DNA of 64,000 nucleotides. Source: Candidatus Brachythrix odensensis (GTDB lineage Bacteria; Chloroflexota; Anaerolineae; J036; Brachytrichaceae). Position numbers and translations under genes: made by a program. Below are positions 26,725-35,712 of the stretch, piece by piece. Every line of letters begins with the position of its first letter. The stretch's first letter is position 1. Below the pieces are notes generated by a model that saw nothing but the letters and a program-made list of their open reading frames with translations, was not told the origin of the DNA and did no database searches. The stretch spans positions 161,593-225,592 of the forward strand of contig JADKDT010000004.1 in the NCBI GenBank assembly GCA_016714465.1. Reading direction: 5' to 3'.

Positions 26725-28329
26725 CTATTGCGGGCGCCGGCGGGCCGCGGTTTGCTCGGGCAGAATGCCTTGCGGCCGAACCTTCATCATCACGACGAGG
26801 ATCAGGCCAAAGATGGCGATCTTGTAGGCCGTCGCGTCGGTCAGGCTGTTGACAAAGACCGACAGCGGCCCGCTGGCCACGTCTCGGAAGACCACGCCCT
26901 GCAGCACGCCGTTGATGATGACCTTCAGCCGGTCAAGCAGCACCCGGTCGATCAGCATGATGATCGAGGCGCCGAGCAGCACGCCCGTGATGTTGCCCGA
27001 TCCGCCCAGGATCACCATCGCCAGAATGATGACTGAGATCGAGAAGTCGAAGGCATCCGGCGAGATGAACGAGGTGAAGCTGGCGTAGAACGCGCCGGCA
27101 AAACCCGAGAACATTGCCCCGATGATGAAGGCGGTCAGCTTGGTCTTGACCAGATCGATGCCCATGGCGTTGGCCGCCAGCTCATCCTCGCGGATGCTCA
27201 CCCAGGCCCGTCCGATGCGGCTGGCCCGCAGGCGGAAGATGAAGAAGGCCGAGACAACCAACAGGATCAGGGCGACGAAGTACCACGGCACGAATTCGCC
27301 GACCTTGAAGGTGTACACGTCACCCAATTGGGGCGCGTTGATCGGGCTGATGCCTTTGGTGCCGGAGGTGATGTCAAGCGCGTTGCCGAAGCAGCCGACC
27401 AGACACACGGAGGCTTGAGCGGCCGCATCGCCCGTCTTCCCCATGATCTGGGCGATGAACAGGCTGATCGGCTCGAAGATCTTGACCGCGTCCAGGCGCT
27501 TGACGACGATCGGCACGATCTCGCCAAAGCCCAGGGTGACGATGGCCAGGTAGTCCCCGCGCAGGCGCAAGGTTGGCGCGCCAAACAAGAGACCCGCAAA
27601 CGCCGCGGCCGCCGCCGCAAACCAGATCACCAACCAGAAACCCCACACAAACAGGTTCGGCGAGCCAATCTGGTTGCCCAGCTGCTGTGAATTGAGCAGG
27701 CCCATGGTGTAGGCGCCGATGGCGAAGAAGGCCACATAGCCCAGGTCGAGCAGACCGGCGTAGCCGGCCACGATGTTCAGCCCCATGGCCTGCAGGCCAT
27801 AGATGAACATGACGATCACCGGGCCGATCCAAAGGATGTTTGACTTGACCGAGCAGCCCGCCGACATGTCGCCAAAGTTGAAGTTGTCCCACTTCAGCCC
27901 CGGGCATTGCTCGAAGAACGGGAAGGCGAAGGCCAGCACGCCCAGCATCGCGATAAAGGCGATCTGGCGCTTTCGATCATCATGCAGGTTGTGGATGAAG
28001 GCCGTCAACGTGGCGAACCCCACGCACAGCCCGAGCGCGATCAGATACGTGCCGAGCGTGCTCGATTCCGGAGGAATGACTTCTTGGCCGGGCAGGGTGT
28101 TCAGGGTGGTGTTGTGGAAGCTGGTGATCGCGACGATGACCAGGCCGATCCCGAGCCCAACCGCGGCCGCGCGCGGCACCGCGTTTTTGGTGTGCGGCGC
28201 GGCGAGACCGATCAGGATTCCCGCCAGAACAGCGACAAGCATGATCTGCCAACCGCCCATGATCAGGGCCAGGAAAGCGGTCAGGGCAACCGCGATGATC
28301 TCGCCCCGGTTGAGGATTTTCTTGAGCAT
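26725..28329 (-). CDS. livM: Branched-chain amino-acid ABC transporter permease LivM
   Basis: A 534-residue LivM. The N-terminal third contains extra helices (GWQIMLVAVLAGILIGLAA and others) not present in the shortest LivM proteins. The core has GLNIVAGYAGLLDLGYVAFF, LRLRGDYLAIVTLGFGEIV, RAWVSIREDELAANAMGIDL and ILGGSGNITGVLLGASIIM. It forms the substrate channel with LivH, which lies directly upstream with two bases between the genes. A cytoplasmic or periplasmic insert around residues 300-350 includes two Cys (ASVCLVGCFG). The livHM fusion begins 13 bases downstream. Confidence 0.93.
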   Translation of the reverse strand: MLKKILNRGEIIAVALTAFLALIMGGWQIMLVAVLAGILIGLAAPHTKNAVPRAAAVGLGIGLVIVAITSFHNTTLNTLPGQEVIPPESSTLGTYLIALGLCVGFATLTAFIHNLHDDRKRQIAFIAMLGVLAFAFPFFEQCPGLKWDNFNFGDMSAGCSVKSNILWIGPVIVMFIYGLQAMGLNIVAGYAGLLDLGYVAFFAIGAYTMGLLNSQQLGNQIGSPNLFVWGFWLVIWFAAAAAAFAGLLFGAPTLRLRGDYLAIVTLGFGEIVPIVVKRLDAVKIFEPISLFIAQIMGKTGDAAAQASVCLVGCFGNALDITSGTKGISPINAPQLGDVYTFKVGEFVPWYFVALILLVVSAFFIFRLRASRIGRAWVSIREDELAANAMGIDLVKTKLTAFIIGAMFSGFAGAFYASFTSFISPDAFDFSISVIILAMVILGGSGNITGVLLGASIIMLIDRVLLDRLKVIINGVLQGVVFRDVASGPLSVFVNSLTDATAYKIAIFGLILVVMMKVRPQGILPEQTAARRRPQ

Positions 28330-28331
28330 GG

Positions 28332-29477
28332 TTAGGCCTTCTCCCCGCCTTCCGAGCCCAGGATTCCGGTCGGTTTAAAGACCAGCACCAGCACCAGGAT
28401 CACGAAGACCAAAGCCTTGGACCAGTCAGACGAGGTGAGCAACTGATTGCTCAATGAGCTGATCACGCCGATCATGAGCGCCCCCAGCGCGGCGCCCTTG
28501 ATGTTGCCGATCCCGCCCACGACCGCGGCCGTGAAGGAATACAAACCGTTGACGAAGCCGACATCCCACGAGGTATTGCCCTTGTAGAGGCCATACATCA
28601 CGGCCGCGCCGCCGGCCAGCGCGCCGCCGATGGCGTAGGTCAGGTTGATGATCCGGTCGACGTCGATGCCCATCATGGCCGCCGCGGCCGGATTCTGGGC
28701 CACCGCCCGCATGGCCTTGCCGGCCCGGGTGTTGCCGATGAACCAGGTCAGGGCGAAGACCAGGATGATGGCGGTGATGATGACCATGACTTCGGCCGGG
28801 ACGATGCGCAAGGGCACATCCGGGCCAAAGATGGGCTCAAGGATGTTGACGGAGTCAAGAACCTGCGGAAAGGCCTTGGGCGAGGCAGCCTGGTTGCCCA
28901 GCACTGCGAGCCATTGGATGCTCTGATTGTCGGGGAAGGCATTCGGCAGCTTGACAAAGGATCCAAGTTGCAGGCCAACATTCTGGAGGATAAAGTCCAT
29001 CCCCAGGGCCGCAATCATCGACACGATCTTGGGCTGCTTGCGCAGGCTGCGATAGGCGAAGCGCTCGATGACGGCGTTCAGCCCGCCACAAAATAGCATC
29101 GCCGGGATAAAAGCCAGGATCGCCAGCCACAACGGCGTGCGCACCCCGCCGCTCAGACCCACCATGAAGAGGAGGGCGACCATGGTCCCGAGCATGAACA
29201 CGGACGAGTGGGCGAAGTTGACCATCTCGACGATGCCGTAGACCATCGTGTAGCCGATGGCGATGATGGTGACAATCGCGGCGTTGGCAAGGCCGGAGAT
29301 CAATTGCTGGACCAGGATGGTCGGATTGCCGAGAATTTCGCGGATCAACCGGCCTGGCTCCAAACCGGCAGGCTGGCCAAACAACAAGACGAGATAAATG
29401 ATGGCGATCGGGAGCAGGATTTTCCCGACGCGCCGGAACGAGGGCATGGCGGTGGAGGGGGCAAGCGATTTGTCCAT
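28332..29477 (-). CDS. livH: Branched-chain amino-acid ABC transporter permease LivH
   Basis: A 381-residue LivH with an N-terminal helix (KILLPIAIIYLVLLFG), then the family core: SGLANAAIVTIIAIGYTMVY, GIVEMVNFAHSSVFMLGTM, RAVAQNPAAAAMMGIDVDRI (EAA-like loop) and AAVVGGIGNIKGAALGALMI. It is the first permease gene after the solute-binding protein gene; a strong intrinsic terminator lies between them. Together with LivM and LivG/LivF it forms one complete transporter. Confidence 0.94.
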   Translation of the reverse strand: MDKSLAPSTAMPSFRRVGKILLPIAIIYLVLLFGQPAGLEPGRLIREILGNPTILVQQLISGLANAAIVTIIAIGYTMVYGIVEMVNFAHSSVFMLGTMVALLFMVGLSGGVRTPLWLAILAFIPAMLFCGGLNAVIERFAYRSLRKQPKIVSMIAALGMDFILQNVGLQLGSFVKLPNAFPDNQSIQWLAVLGNQAASPKAFPQVLDSVNILEPIFGPDVPLRIVPAEVMVIITAIILVFALTWFIGNTRAGKAMRAVAQNPAAAAMMGIDVDRIINLTYAIGGALAGGAAVMYGLYKGNTSWDVGFVNGLYSFTAAVVGGIGNIKGAALGALMIGVISSLSNQLLTSSDWSKALVFVILVLVLVFKPTGILGSEGGEKA

Positions 29478-29587
29478 AAAAATACGATGTCGTGGAAAGT
29501 TCGCGCGATTATAGCGAAGATTCGCTCACGCGCCCGGACGTTCCCGCGGCGGGTGGACTACCGTCCGTTACCCGCCGGCTTGCTACA

Positions 29588-29632
29588 AAAAAGACCTGAC
29601 AAAGCGATGCTTTGTCAGGTCTTTTTAGTTAG
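29588..29632 (-). terminator. Intrinsic terminator between the binding-protein gene and livH
   Basis: AAAAAGACCTGACAAAGC (29588-29605) pairs with 29609-29626 over a three-base loop. Read on the minus strand the stem is followed by a T run, so it fits a Rho-independent terminator. It would give high levels of binding protein and lower, read-through levels of the membrane parts. Confidence 0.8.
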
Positions 29633-29642
29633 TCCGTAAGAA

Positions 29643-31022
29643 CTACGGAGCCTGCTTGATGGGGGTCTCGACCCACACGCCCTTGGCGTCAACGACGTAG
29701 CCCGTCATCGACGTCGAGGTGGTGTCGCCATTCTTGTCCAGGGTGAGCTTGCCCACGACGCTGTCCAGATCCTTGGTGGCCATCATGGCCTCGAGGATCG
29801 CGGCGCGGTCCTTCTTGCACACCTTGCTGATGGCGGCCAGCGCGACCTGCATCGAAGCATAGCCATACTTCGAATAGACCTCGATCTTGTCGGCCGCGAT
29901 GCCGAACTTGGCGCTGTAGTCGGTCAGGAATTTCTTGCCGCTGGCGGGCAAGTCGGCCAACGCGACCGAGCCGATCGTGGCATAGATCCCTTCGGCGACG
30001 AACTTGCCATCGGCGGTCTTGCCGGCGGCGGTGATGAACTCATTTTCCTGCACGCCATCCGGGCCCATGAAGATGCCCTTGAAGCCGGCCTTGCGCAGCT
30101 CGACGAGCAGCAGCGGACCATTGGCGGCGGTGATGCCACCGTAGTAGACGGCTTCCGGCTTGGTGCCGTTGACCTTGACCGCGATCGAGTTGGCCTGGCC
30201 CTGCATGTCCTTGCCGGTCACGCTCTGGCGGCCCTTGACTTCGATGCCGATCGCCTTGGCCTGCTTCTCCATCACATCGGCGACGCCCTTGCCGTACAGC
30301 TCGGTGTCGTCGACGACGTAGACGCTCTTCACGCCCAGGCCCTTGAGCCAGTTCGCGTTGACGACGCCCTGGAAGTCGTCGGCCGGCACGACGCGCATGT
30401 AGGTGCGCTTGCCGGTCGGATAGTACTTCTCGGGCTCGCCCGGCTCGTTGGCCTTGGTGAGACCGACGGCGGTGTTGGCGGCCGAGATCATGGGCATGCC
30501 AACCTGGTTCAGGATGGGAATGGCGACCTTGGCAGCGCCGGAGTTCAGCGTGCCGAAGTAGACCATGGCGTCCTTGTCGGCGGCGGCCTTGGTGGCGTTC
30601 CCCTGCTCGGTGGCGGCATCCCACGCGCCCTTGGCGGCGGTGCTGTCGTCGAGGAGCTCAAGAGTGATCTTGAACTTGCCATCGCAGACCAGACCATCCT
30701 TGGTCAACTGCTCAATGGCGAGTTTGTAACCGTTGTTGATGCCGTCCGAGCTGCCCTTCGAGGCGCCCTGGAGCGGGTGGCTGCTGTAGAACTTGATGGC
30801 TTCCACAGCGGGAACGGCCGTGGCGGCGGGCTTCGGCACGTCGGTCGGCTTGGGCGCGGCGGGCACGGCGGTCGCGGCGGGCACGGCGGTCGCGGCGGGG
30901 ACCGCAGTCGCGGCCGGCTTGGCCGGAACGGCTGTAGCGGCCGGGGCGGCAGCGCCACCACAGGCCGACAGCACAAATGCTGCGGACAGGGCAAAGCCCA
31001 TCACCTTCAAATTGGTCTTCAT
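29643..31022 (-). CDS. Branched-chain amino-acid-type ABC transporter substrate-binding lipoprotein
   Basis: The signal peptide ends in a lipobox (AAFVLSACGG). A tandem ATAVPA/PAATAVPA linker of about 50 residues holds the binding domain away from the membrane, a style common in Chloroflexota lipoproteins. The domain (IKFYSSHPLQGASKGSSDG onward) has the type-1 binding fold: AMVYFGTLNSGAAKVAIPIL, VGMPMISAANTAVGLT, VKSVYVVDDTELYGKGVADV, and a final GVWVETPIKQAP. It starts the Liv operon and is separated from livH by a terminator. Ligand may be branched-chain amino acids, amides or urea; sequence alone does not decide. Two permease sets downstream could both accept it. Confidence 0.93.
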   Translation of the reverse strand: MKTNLKVMGFALSAAFVLSACGGAAAPAATAVPAKPAATAVPAATAVPAATAVPAAPKPTDVPKPAATAVPAVEAIKFYSSHPLQGASKGSSDGINNGYKLAIEQLTKDGLVCDGKFKITLELLDDSTAAKGAWDAATEQGNATKAAADKDAMVYFGTLNSGAAKVAIPILNQVGMPMISAANTAVGLTKANEPGEPEKYYPTGKRTYMRVVPADDFQGVVNANWLKGLGVKSVYVVDDTELYGKGVADVMEKQAKAIGIEVKGRQSVTGKDMQGQANSIAVKVNGTKPEAVYYGGITAANGPLLLVELRKAGFKGIFMGPDGVQENEFITAAGKTADGKFVAEGIYATIGSVALADLPASGKKFLTDYSAKFGIAADKIEVYSKYGYASMQVALAAISKVCKKDRAAILEAMMATKDLDSVVGKLTLDKNGDTTSTSMTGYVVDAKGVWVETPIKQAP

Positions 31023-31168
31023 ACGGTTTCTATCTCCTCTTCTCTCTTGTTGAACGTAACACCAGTACCGCCCGGGCCGGGCAGGATTGGCGGATTCTAC
31101 AACAACTTTGTTCCGTGTTGAGAACCGATTTTCCAGAAGGGGGGCGAAGCGTTACAATAACAAATCGA

Positions 31169-31254
31169 GGGGCGGTGGCGAAATGGCAGACGCCGGAGAC
31201 TTAAAATCTTCTGCTGGTTAACCCAGCGTGTGGGTTCGAGTCCCACCCGCCCTA
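31169..31254 (+). tRNA. tRNA-Leu (anticodon UAA)
   Basis: A class II tRNA of 86 bases. Acceptor GGGGCGG pairs with CCGCCCT (first pair G-T), with discriminator A at 31254. The D-arm includes AAATGGCAGAC. The anticodon stem is GGAGA/TCTTC around loop CTTAAAA, with UAA at 31202-31204. The long variable arm is GCTGG-TTAA-CCCAGC, and the T-arm GTGGGTTCGAGTCCCAC. CCA is not encoded. TACAAT about ten bases upstream may be its -10. Confidence 0.95.
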
Positions 31255-31281
31255 TTCGCTGGCACTTCTGCACGGTCCCAA

Positions 31282-31327
31282 CCCCGCCACGTCATCCCGC
31301 GCTTTCGCGCGGGATGACGTGGCGGGG
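31282..31327. repeat. Palindrome, 21-bp arms, TTTC loop (GAAA on the minus strand)
   Basis: Arms 31282-31302 and 31307-31327 are exact; the core CCCGCGC-TTTC-GCGCGGG recurs at 46289-46310. On the minus strand the loop is a GNRA tetraloop. It lies between the tRNA and the convergent ppk end. Confidence 0.85.
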
Positions 31328-31353
31328 CGGCGCGCGGGACGACGAACCGGGGC

Positions 31354-33421
31354 CTACTCTTCCGCTCGCATCAAGATCGTTTGGCTGTCGATGACCTTGC
31401 CGTTGCCAGCCACGTAGCGATAGCGGCCGTCCGGCATCAGCTCGCGAGCCTTGGCGTTGTCGCGAAGTTGCAACTCCAGGACGTTGTCGATGATGCGCCT
31501 GCGCATGGCCGGATCCAGGATGGGGAAAACGGTCTCGACCCGCCGATCGAGATTCCGCTGCATGAGGTCGGCGCTGCCCAGATACAGCTCGGGCTCGCCG
31601 TGATTGGCGAAGTAATAGGCCCGGGCGTGCTCGAGAAAGCGCCCAACAACGCTGATCACCCGGATGTTTTCGCTCAGCCCGGCGACGCCCGGGCGCAGAC
31701 AGGAGATCCCCCGAATCAGCAAATCGACTTTGACCCCGGCCTGCGAGGCCAGATACAGGGCCTCGATCATGGCCGGATCGACGATGGCGTTCATCTTGAA
31801 GATCAACCGCCCGCCCCCATGTTCCTCGTGCAATTTCTTCTCGCGCGCGATCCGGGCGAGCATCGCATCGCGCAGGTTGACCGGGGCCACCAGCAGGCGC
31901 CTGAATACGCGCTGTTTGCTGTAGCCGGTCAGCAGGTTGAAGAGCTCCGTTGCATCCTCGCAGAAGTCCTCCTGGCAGGTGAACAGGCCAAGATCGGTAT
32001 AGACCCGCGAAGTACCTGCGTTGTAGTTGCCCGTGCCCAGGTGCAGGTAGCGCCGAATGCCATCGGCTTCCTTGCGCACGACGAGGGTCATCTTCGAGTG
32101 CACCTTCATCCGCGCGCAGGCCATACACCACGTGCGCGCCAACGTCTTCCAGCGCGCGCGCCCACTGGATATTGTTCTCCTCGTCAAAGCGGGCTTTGAG
32201 CTCGACCATGGCCGCGACCTGCTTGCCGTTGCTGATCGCCTCGAGCAGGGCCTGCACGACCGTCGAGTTCTGCCCCACCCGATAGAGGGTGGTCTTGATC
32301 GCCAGCACCTGGGGGTCGCGCGCGGCAGCCCGGATGAAATCGACCACCGGGGTGAACGAATCATACGGATGGTGCAGGAGCCGATCGCCGCTTCGGATCA
32401 GCGAGAACCAGGCCTCGCTGGGGCTCGCCGGGCCCGGAAAACCAAAAGGCACGCGCGGGGTGAAGGGCGCGTCCTTCAGCCGCGGAATGGGCAGCTTTTG
32501 CAACTCCATCAAATCCGCAAGATTCAGCGGGCCATCGACCCGATACACGTCCAGCGGGCTGAGTTCCAGATTCGACATCAGGATGTCGCGGATGGCATCC
32601 GGCATGTCGTTGGCAATCTCGAGCCGGACCGGCGAGCCGAAGCGGCGTTCCTGCACAACCTGCTCGATGGTGGCCAGCAAATCATCGGCCTCGTCTTCCT
32701 GGATCTCAATGTCCGTATCGCGGGTGACCCGGAAGGCGTAACAGCGCTCGACCGTCATGCCCGGGAAGAGCGCCGCGATGTTGGCGGCCATCACCTGGTC
32801 GACCCAGGTCAGCCGAATCTGGCAGTGATCGCCCTCGACCACCTCATCGAGGTTGACGAAGCGCGGGAGCGACTGGGGCACCTTCACCCGGGCAAAACGC
32901 TGGCGGCCCTGATCGTCGCGAATGACAACCGCCAGGCTCAGGCTGAGGTTGCTGATGTGCGGGAAGGGATGGCCCGGATCAAAGGCGAGCGGGGTCAGGA
33001 CCGGGAAGATCTCCTTTTGAAAATACGCTTCGGCCTTTGCTTTCTGCGCTTCATTGAGATCGTCCCAATCCAGCACGCAGACGCCGTGCTGCTTGAGCAT
33101 GGGTTTGACCGAGTTGTCCCAGGTCGCGCTGAGCTCGGCGATCAGCGGGGTCAGGGTCGAGATCACCAGATCAAGTGTCGCGGAAGCGGGATGCCCGTCC
33201 GGTGGCAGCTCGACCACGCCCTGAGCAACCTGCTCACGCAGACCAGAGACGCGAACCATGAAGAATTCGTCCAGATTGGTCGAGAAGATCGCCAGGAACT
33301 TGGCCCGCTCGATGAGCGGATGGCGCTCGTCCTGGGCCTCCTGGAGCACGCGCCGGTTGAACTCGATCCAACTCGTGTCGCGGTTGATATAGCTTTCGGG
33401 GGGAAATGGCCGGCCGTTCAT
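31354..33421 (-). CDS. ppk: Polyphosphate kinase, frameshifted near 32115
   Basis: Begins SYINRDTSWIEFNRRVLQEA, as PPK1 proteins do, and continues with FLAIFSTNLDEFFMVRVSGL, VLTPLAFDPGHPFPHISNLS, LLHHPYDSFTPVVDFIRAA and VLAIKTTLYRVGQNS. After VVYGL the frame changes: the next frame gives TLVVRKEADGIRRYLHLGTG (with the phosphate-accepting His), LFTCQEDFCEDATELFNLLT, and ends MRAEE. The break falls in a CGCGCG run. Repaired length is about 689 residues, typical. The enzyme makes polyphosphate from ATP at the membrane. Start ATG 33419-33421 is chosen because the longer frame reads through a palindrome. Confidence 0.92.
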
Positions 33422-33480
33422 GGCGCGTTTTTGTCGGTCCGCTCTCCGGGCGGAGGTCGAGTATATCTGCGAATGGGTGT

Positions 33481-33531
33481 TTTCCAGCGACGATGTGGCC
33501 CGGCTCCGCCGGGCCACATCGTCGCTGGAAA
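33481..33531. repeat. Perfect palindrome, 24-bp arms, between divergent genes
   Basis: Arms 33481-33504 and 33508-33531 around CCCGGC-TCC-GCCGGG. It lies between the starts of ppk (minus) and prmA (plus), where no transcript needs to end, so a terminator role is unlikely at this copy. Confidence 0.85.
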
Positions 33532-33566
33532 GATCACGCGAGTATCATGCCCCTCCCACGCCAAAT

Positions 33567-34508
33567 ATGACAAACCCATCCGCCCCCCCGCCCCAACGCT
33601 GGCTCGAGGTCGAAATCGAAGCCGATGAGGAACTCGCCGACACGATCAGCGAGGCCATCTACGACCACGTCGAAGGCGGGGTCGCCATCGAGCAACTGAA
33701 CGACCGAACTGGGACGGCCGATCGCTGGGAGGATGAGAAGGCCACCGGCCCGATCAAAGTGCGCGGGTATCTCCCCTTCGATGAGACCCAAGAAGCGCGC
33801 AAGCTCGCGATTGAGAAGGCCATCTTCTATTTGAATATGGTCCGGCGCATCTCGCCGCCGACCTATAAGATCGTGGAACAATCCGATTGGGCCAGCGCCT
33901 GGAAGGTCGCCTTCAAGCCGCTGCGAATCGGCGAGCGCATCGTCATCCGCCCCTCCTGGGTGACCGAGGCTGATTTCCCCACCCGGGCCAACGACGTCAC
34001 CCTGTTACTCGATCCCGGCCTGGCCTTTGGCACTGGCCTGCACCCAACCACCCAGCTCTGCGCGCTGGCGGTGGAGGAGCAGATGAAGCCGGGCTGGCGG
34101 GTGCTGGATGTGGGCAGCGGTTCGGGCGTGCTGTCGATCCTGGCCGCCCGGTTTGGGGCCAAAGAAGTGCTCGGCGTCGACACCGATCCCGAGGCCGATC
34201 GGGCCGGGCGCGAGAACGCGACCTTGAACGGCGTGGCCGATGTGGTCAAGATCCGGCAGGGCTCGCTGGCCGACGCGACGGCCGAGGCGCCCTTCGACCT
34301 TGTTGTCGCCAACATCCTGGCCGGGGTCATCATCAGCATGCTGAAAACCAGCCCAAGCCTGGCCAGCTATGGCCCGCGCTTTCTCTTCTCGGGCATCCTG
34401 GACACCCAGGCCGACGACGTCGTTGCCGCGATGCAGGCGGCCGGACTGCGCCTGGTCGAGCGCAAGCAGATGTCGGACTGGGTGTGCCTGGTTGGCGAAA
34501 AGACCTAG
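33567..34508 (+). CDS. prmA: Ribosomal protein L11 methyltransferase PrmA
   Basis: The N-terminal domain reads WLEVEIEADEELADTISEAI and the linker has EQSDWASAWKVAFKPLRIGE. Then comes the SAM-binding core: LLDPGLAFGTGLHPTTQLC and VLDVGSGSGVLSILAARFGA, the acidic strand end VLGVDTDPEADRAGRENATL, and the catalytic-region motif DLVVANILAGVI. PrmA trimethylates L11 residues. The 313-residue length matches the family. ATG 33567 starts a short polar lead before the conserved WLEVEIE. A 30-bp-arm palindrome begins at its stop codon. Confidence 0.93.
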   Translation: MTNPSAPPPQRWLEVEIEADEELADTISEAIYDHVEGGVAIEQLNDRTGTADRWEDEKATGPIKVRGYLPFDETQEARKLAIEKAIFYLNMVRRISPPTYKIVEQSDWASAWKVAFKPLRIGERIVIRPSWVTEADFPTRANDVTLLLDPGLAFGTGLHPTTQLCALAVEEQMKPGWRVLDVGSGSGVLSILAARFGAKEVLGVDTDPEADRAGRENATLNGVADVVKIRQGSLADATAEAPFDLVVANILAGVIISMLKTSPSLASYGPRFLFSGILDTQADDVVAAMQAAGLRLVERKQMSDWVCLVGEKT

Positions 34509-34570
34509 GTTGTTTGGCGGGATCGCCCTCCCCGCGCGAAGCGCGGGGAGGGCGATCCCGCCAAACAACC
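34508..34570. repeat. Perfect palindrome, 30-bp arms, GAA loop
   Basis: Arms 34508-34537 and 34541-34570, core CCCCGCGC-GAA-GCGCGGGG. The first base is the last base of the prmA stop. It separates prmA from the epimerase gene on the same strand. The same core occurs at 61181-61227. Confidence 0.88.
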
Positions 34571-34585
34571 CGTGAGACGAAGTTC

Positions 34586-35572
34586 ATGAAGATCCTCATT
34601 CTGGGCGGGACACGCTTTCTGGGGCGAGCCATCGTCGACGCGGCCCTCAGCGCCGGCCACACCCTCACCCTGTTCAACCGCGGACAGTCCGGGCCCGGTC
34701 TGTTCCCAAACGTCGAAACGCTGCGCGGCGACCGGACCGCCGATCTGAGCGCCCTGGCCGGCCGGTCCTGGGACGCGGTGGTCGATCCAAGCGGTTACTT
34801 CCCGCGTGCCGTCGGGGCTTCGGCCGATGCGTTGCGTAATCACGTTGGACAATACGTCTTCATTTCGTCGATCTCAGTCTACGCCAAGCCCTCGGCCTCG
34901 GGCGAGGATGACCCGGTCGGCACGACCGACGATCCAACGGTCGAAACAATCACCGGCGGGACCTATGGCCCGCTCAAGGCCCTGTGCGAACAGGCCGCGG
35001 CGGCGCGCTTTCCCGGCCGGGCCCTGCTCGTGCGGCCGGGCCTTATCGTCGGCCCGCATGATCCGACCGATCGCTTCAGCTATTGGCCGTGGCGGATCGC
35101 CCAGGGCGGCGACGTGCTGGGGCCCGGCCGGCCCGAGCGCGGAATTCAGGTCATCGACGCGCGCGATCTGGCCGAATGGATATTGCAGATGATCGAAACC
35201 AGCACAACGGGCGTCTTCAACGCCACATCGCCGGCCAGGGCGATCACCCTCGGCGAGTTGCTCGACACAGCCCGGCGGGTAAGCGGCAGCGACGCGCGGG
35301 TGACTTGGGCGGCGGAAGGCTGGCTGCTCGGCCAGGGCGTGGCGGCCTGGAGCGACATGCCGGTCTGGGTGCCCGAGTCCGACCCCGAGATGGCGGGCTT
35401 TTTTGAGGTGCCGGTCGCGCGGGCGGTCGCCGCCGGCCTGACATTCCGGCCGCTCGAGGCCACGATTCACGACACGCTGGCCTGGCTGGCGACCCGCCCC
35501 ACCGATCACGTCTGGCGGGCCGGGCTCACCCGCGCGCGGGAGGCGGCGTTGCTGGCAGCGTTTCGCAGGTAG
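34586..35572 (+). CDS. NAD-dependent epimerase/dehydratase family protein
   Basis: A 328-residue extended SDR. It starts MKILILGGTRFLGRAIVDAA, the NAD(P)-binding GGxxFxG motif. YVFISSISVYAKPS carries the Ser and a Tyr near the active site; GGTYGPLKALCEQAA holds the YxxxK pair (Tyr and Lys). ALLVRPGLIVGPHDPTDRF and GIQVIDARDLAEWIL follow. This pattern is common in a group of reductases annotated as epimerases in Chloroflexota and Actinomycetota, some of them similar to plant chloroplast RNA-binding CSP41. Substrate unknown, likely a nucleotide sugar or other small molecule. It stands alone between two palindromes. Confidence 0.82.
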   Translation: MKILILGGTRFLGRAIVDAALSAGHTLTLFNRGQSGPGLFPNVETLRGDRTADLSALAGRSWDAVVDPSGYFPRAVGASADALRNHVGQYVFISSISVYAKPSASGEDDPVGTTDDPTVETITGGTYGPLKALCEQAAAARFPGRALLVRPGLIVGPHDPTDRFSYWPWRIAQGGDVLGPGRPERGIQVIDARDLAEWILQMIETSTTGVFNATSPARAITLGELLDTARRVSGSDARVTWAAEGWLLGQGVAAWSDMPVWVPESDPEMAGFFEVPVARAVAAGLTFRPLEATIHDTLAWLATRPTDHVWRAGLTRAREAALLAAFRR

Positions 35573-35599
35573 ATCGGCAAGGCCGCTTGGCCACCGCGG

Positions 35600-35674
35600 A
35601 AAACACCCTAAAGGTGGACCCCCGAAGAGCTGCCACAGCCAGACGCGTACACGGGTCCACCTTTAGGGTGTTTT
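35600..35674. repeat. Inverted repeat, 22-bp arms, 31-base loop
   Basis: AAAACACCCTAAAGGTGGAC begins arm 35600-35621, exactly mirrored at 35653-35674. The long loop sets it apart from the short-loop palindromes; with T and A runs at the base it could be a terminator for the epimerase gene. Confidence 0.8.
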
Positions 35675-35697
35675 GCCAACGCCAGCGCGATGAGGCC

Positions 35698-35703
35698 TAG
35701 AAT
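35698..35703 (+). promoter_or_regulatory. -10 box for the aldolase gene
   Basis: TAGAAT ends nine bases before ATG 35713. Spacing fits a very short or absent leader. Confidence 0.4.
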
Positions 35704-35712
35704 TGGGCCACT

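Noticed and set aside
31292..31353. Extended C-terminus of ppk in the first frame
   Set aside because: After the frameshift that frame is Arg/Ser/Gly-rich and runs through a palindrome; the other frame ends properly at 31354.
23884..32118. Programmed ribosomal frameshifting in livG and ppk
   Set aside because: No slippery heptamer with a downstream structure was seen at the sites, and the direction of the shift differs between genes.
32057..33628. Plus-strand open frame of 523 codons
   Set aside because: Antisense to ppk, His/Arg/Glu-rich without structure, and it would run through a palindrome.
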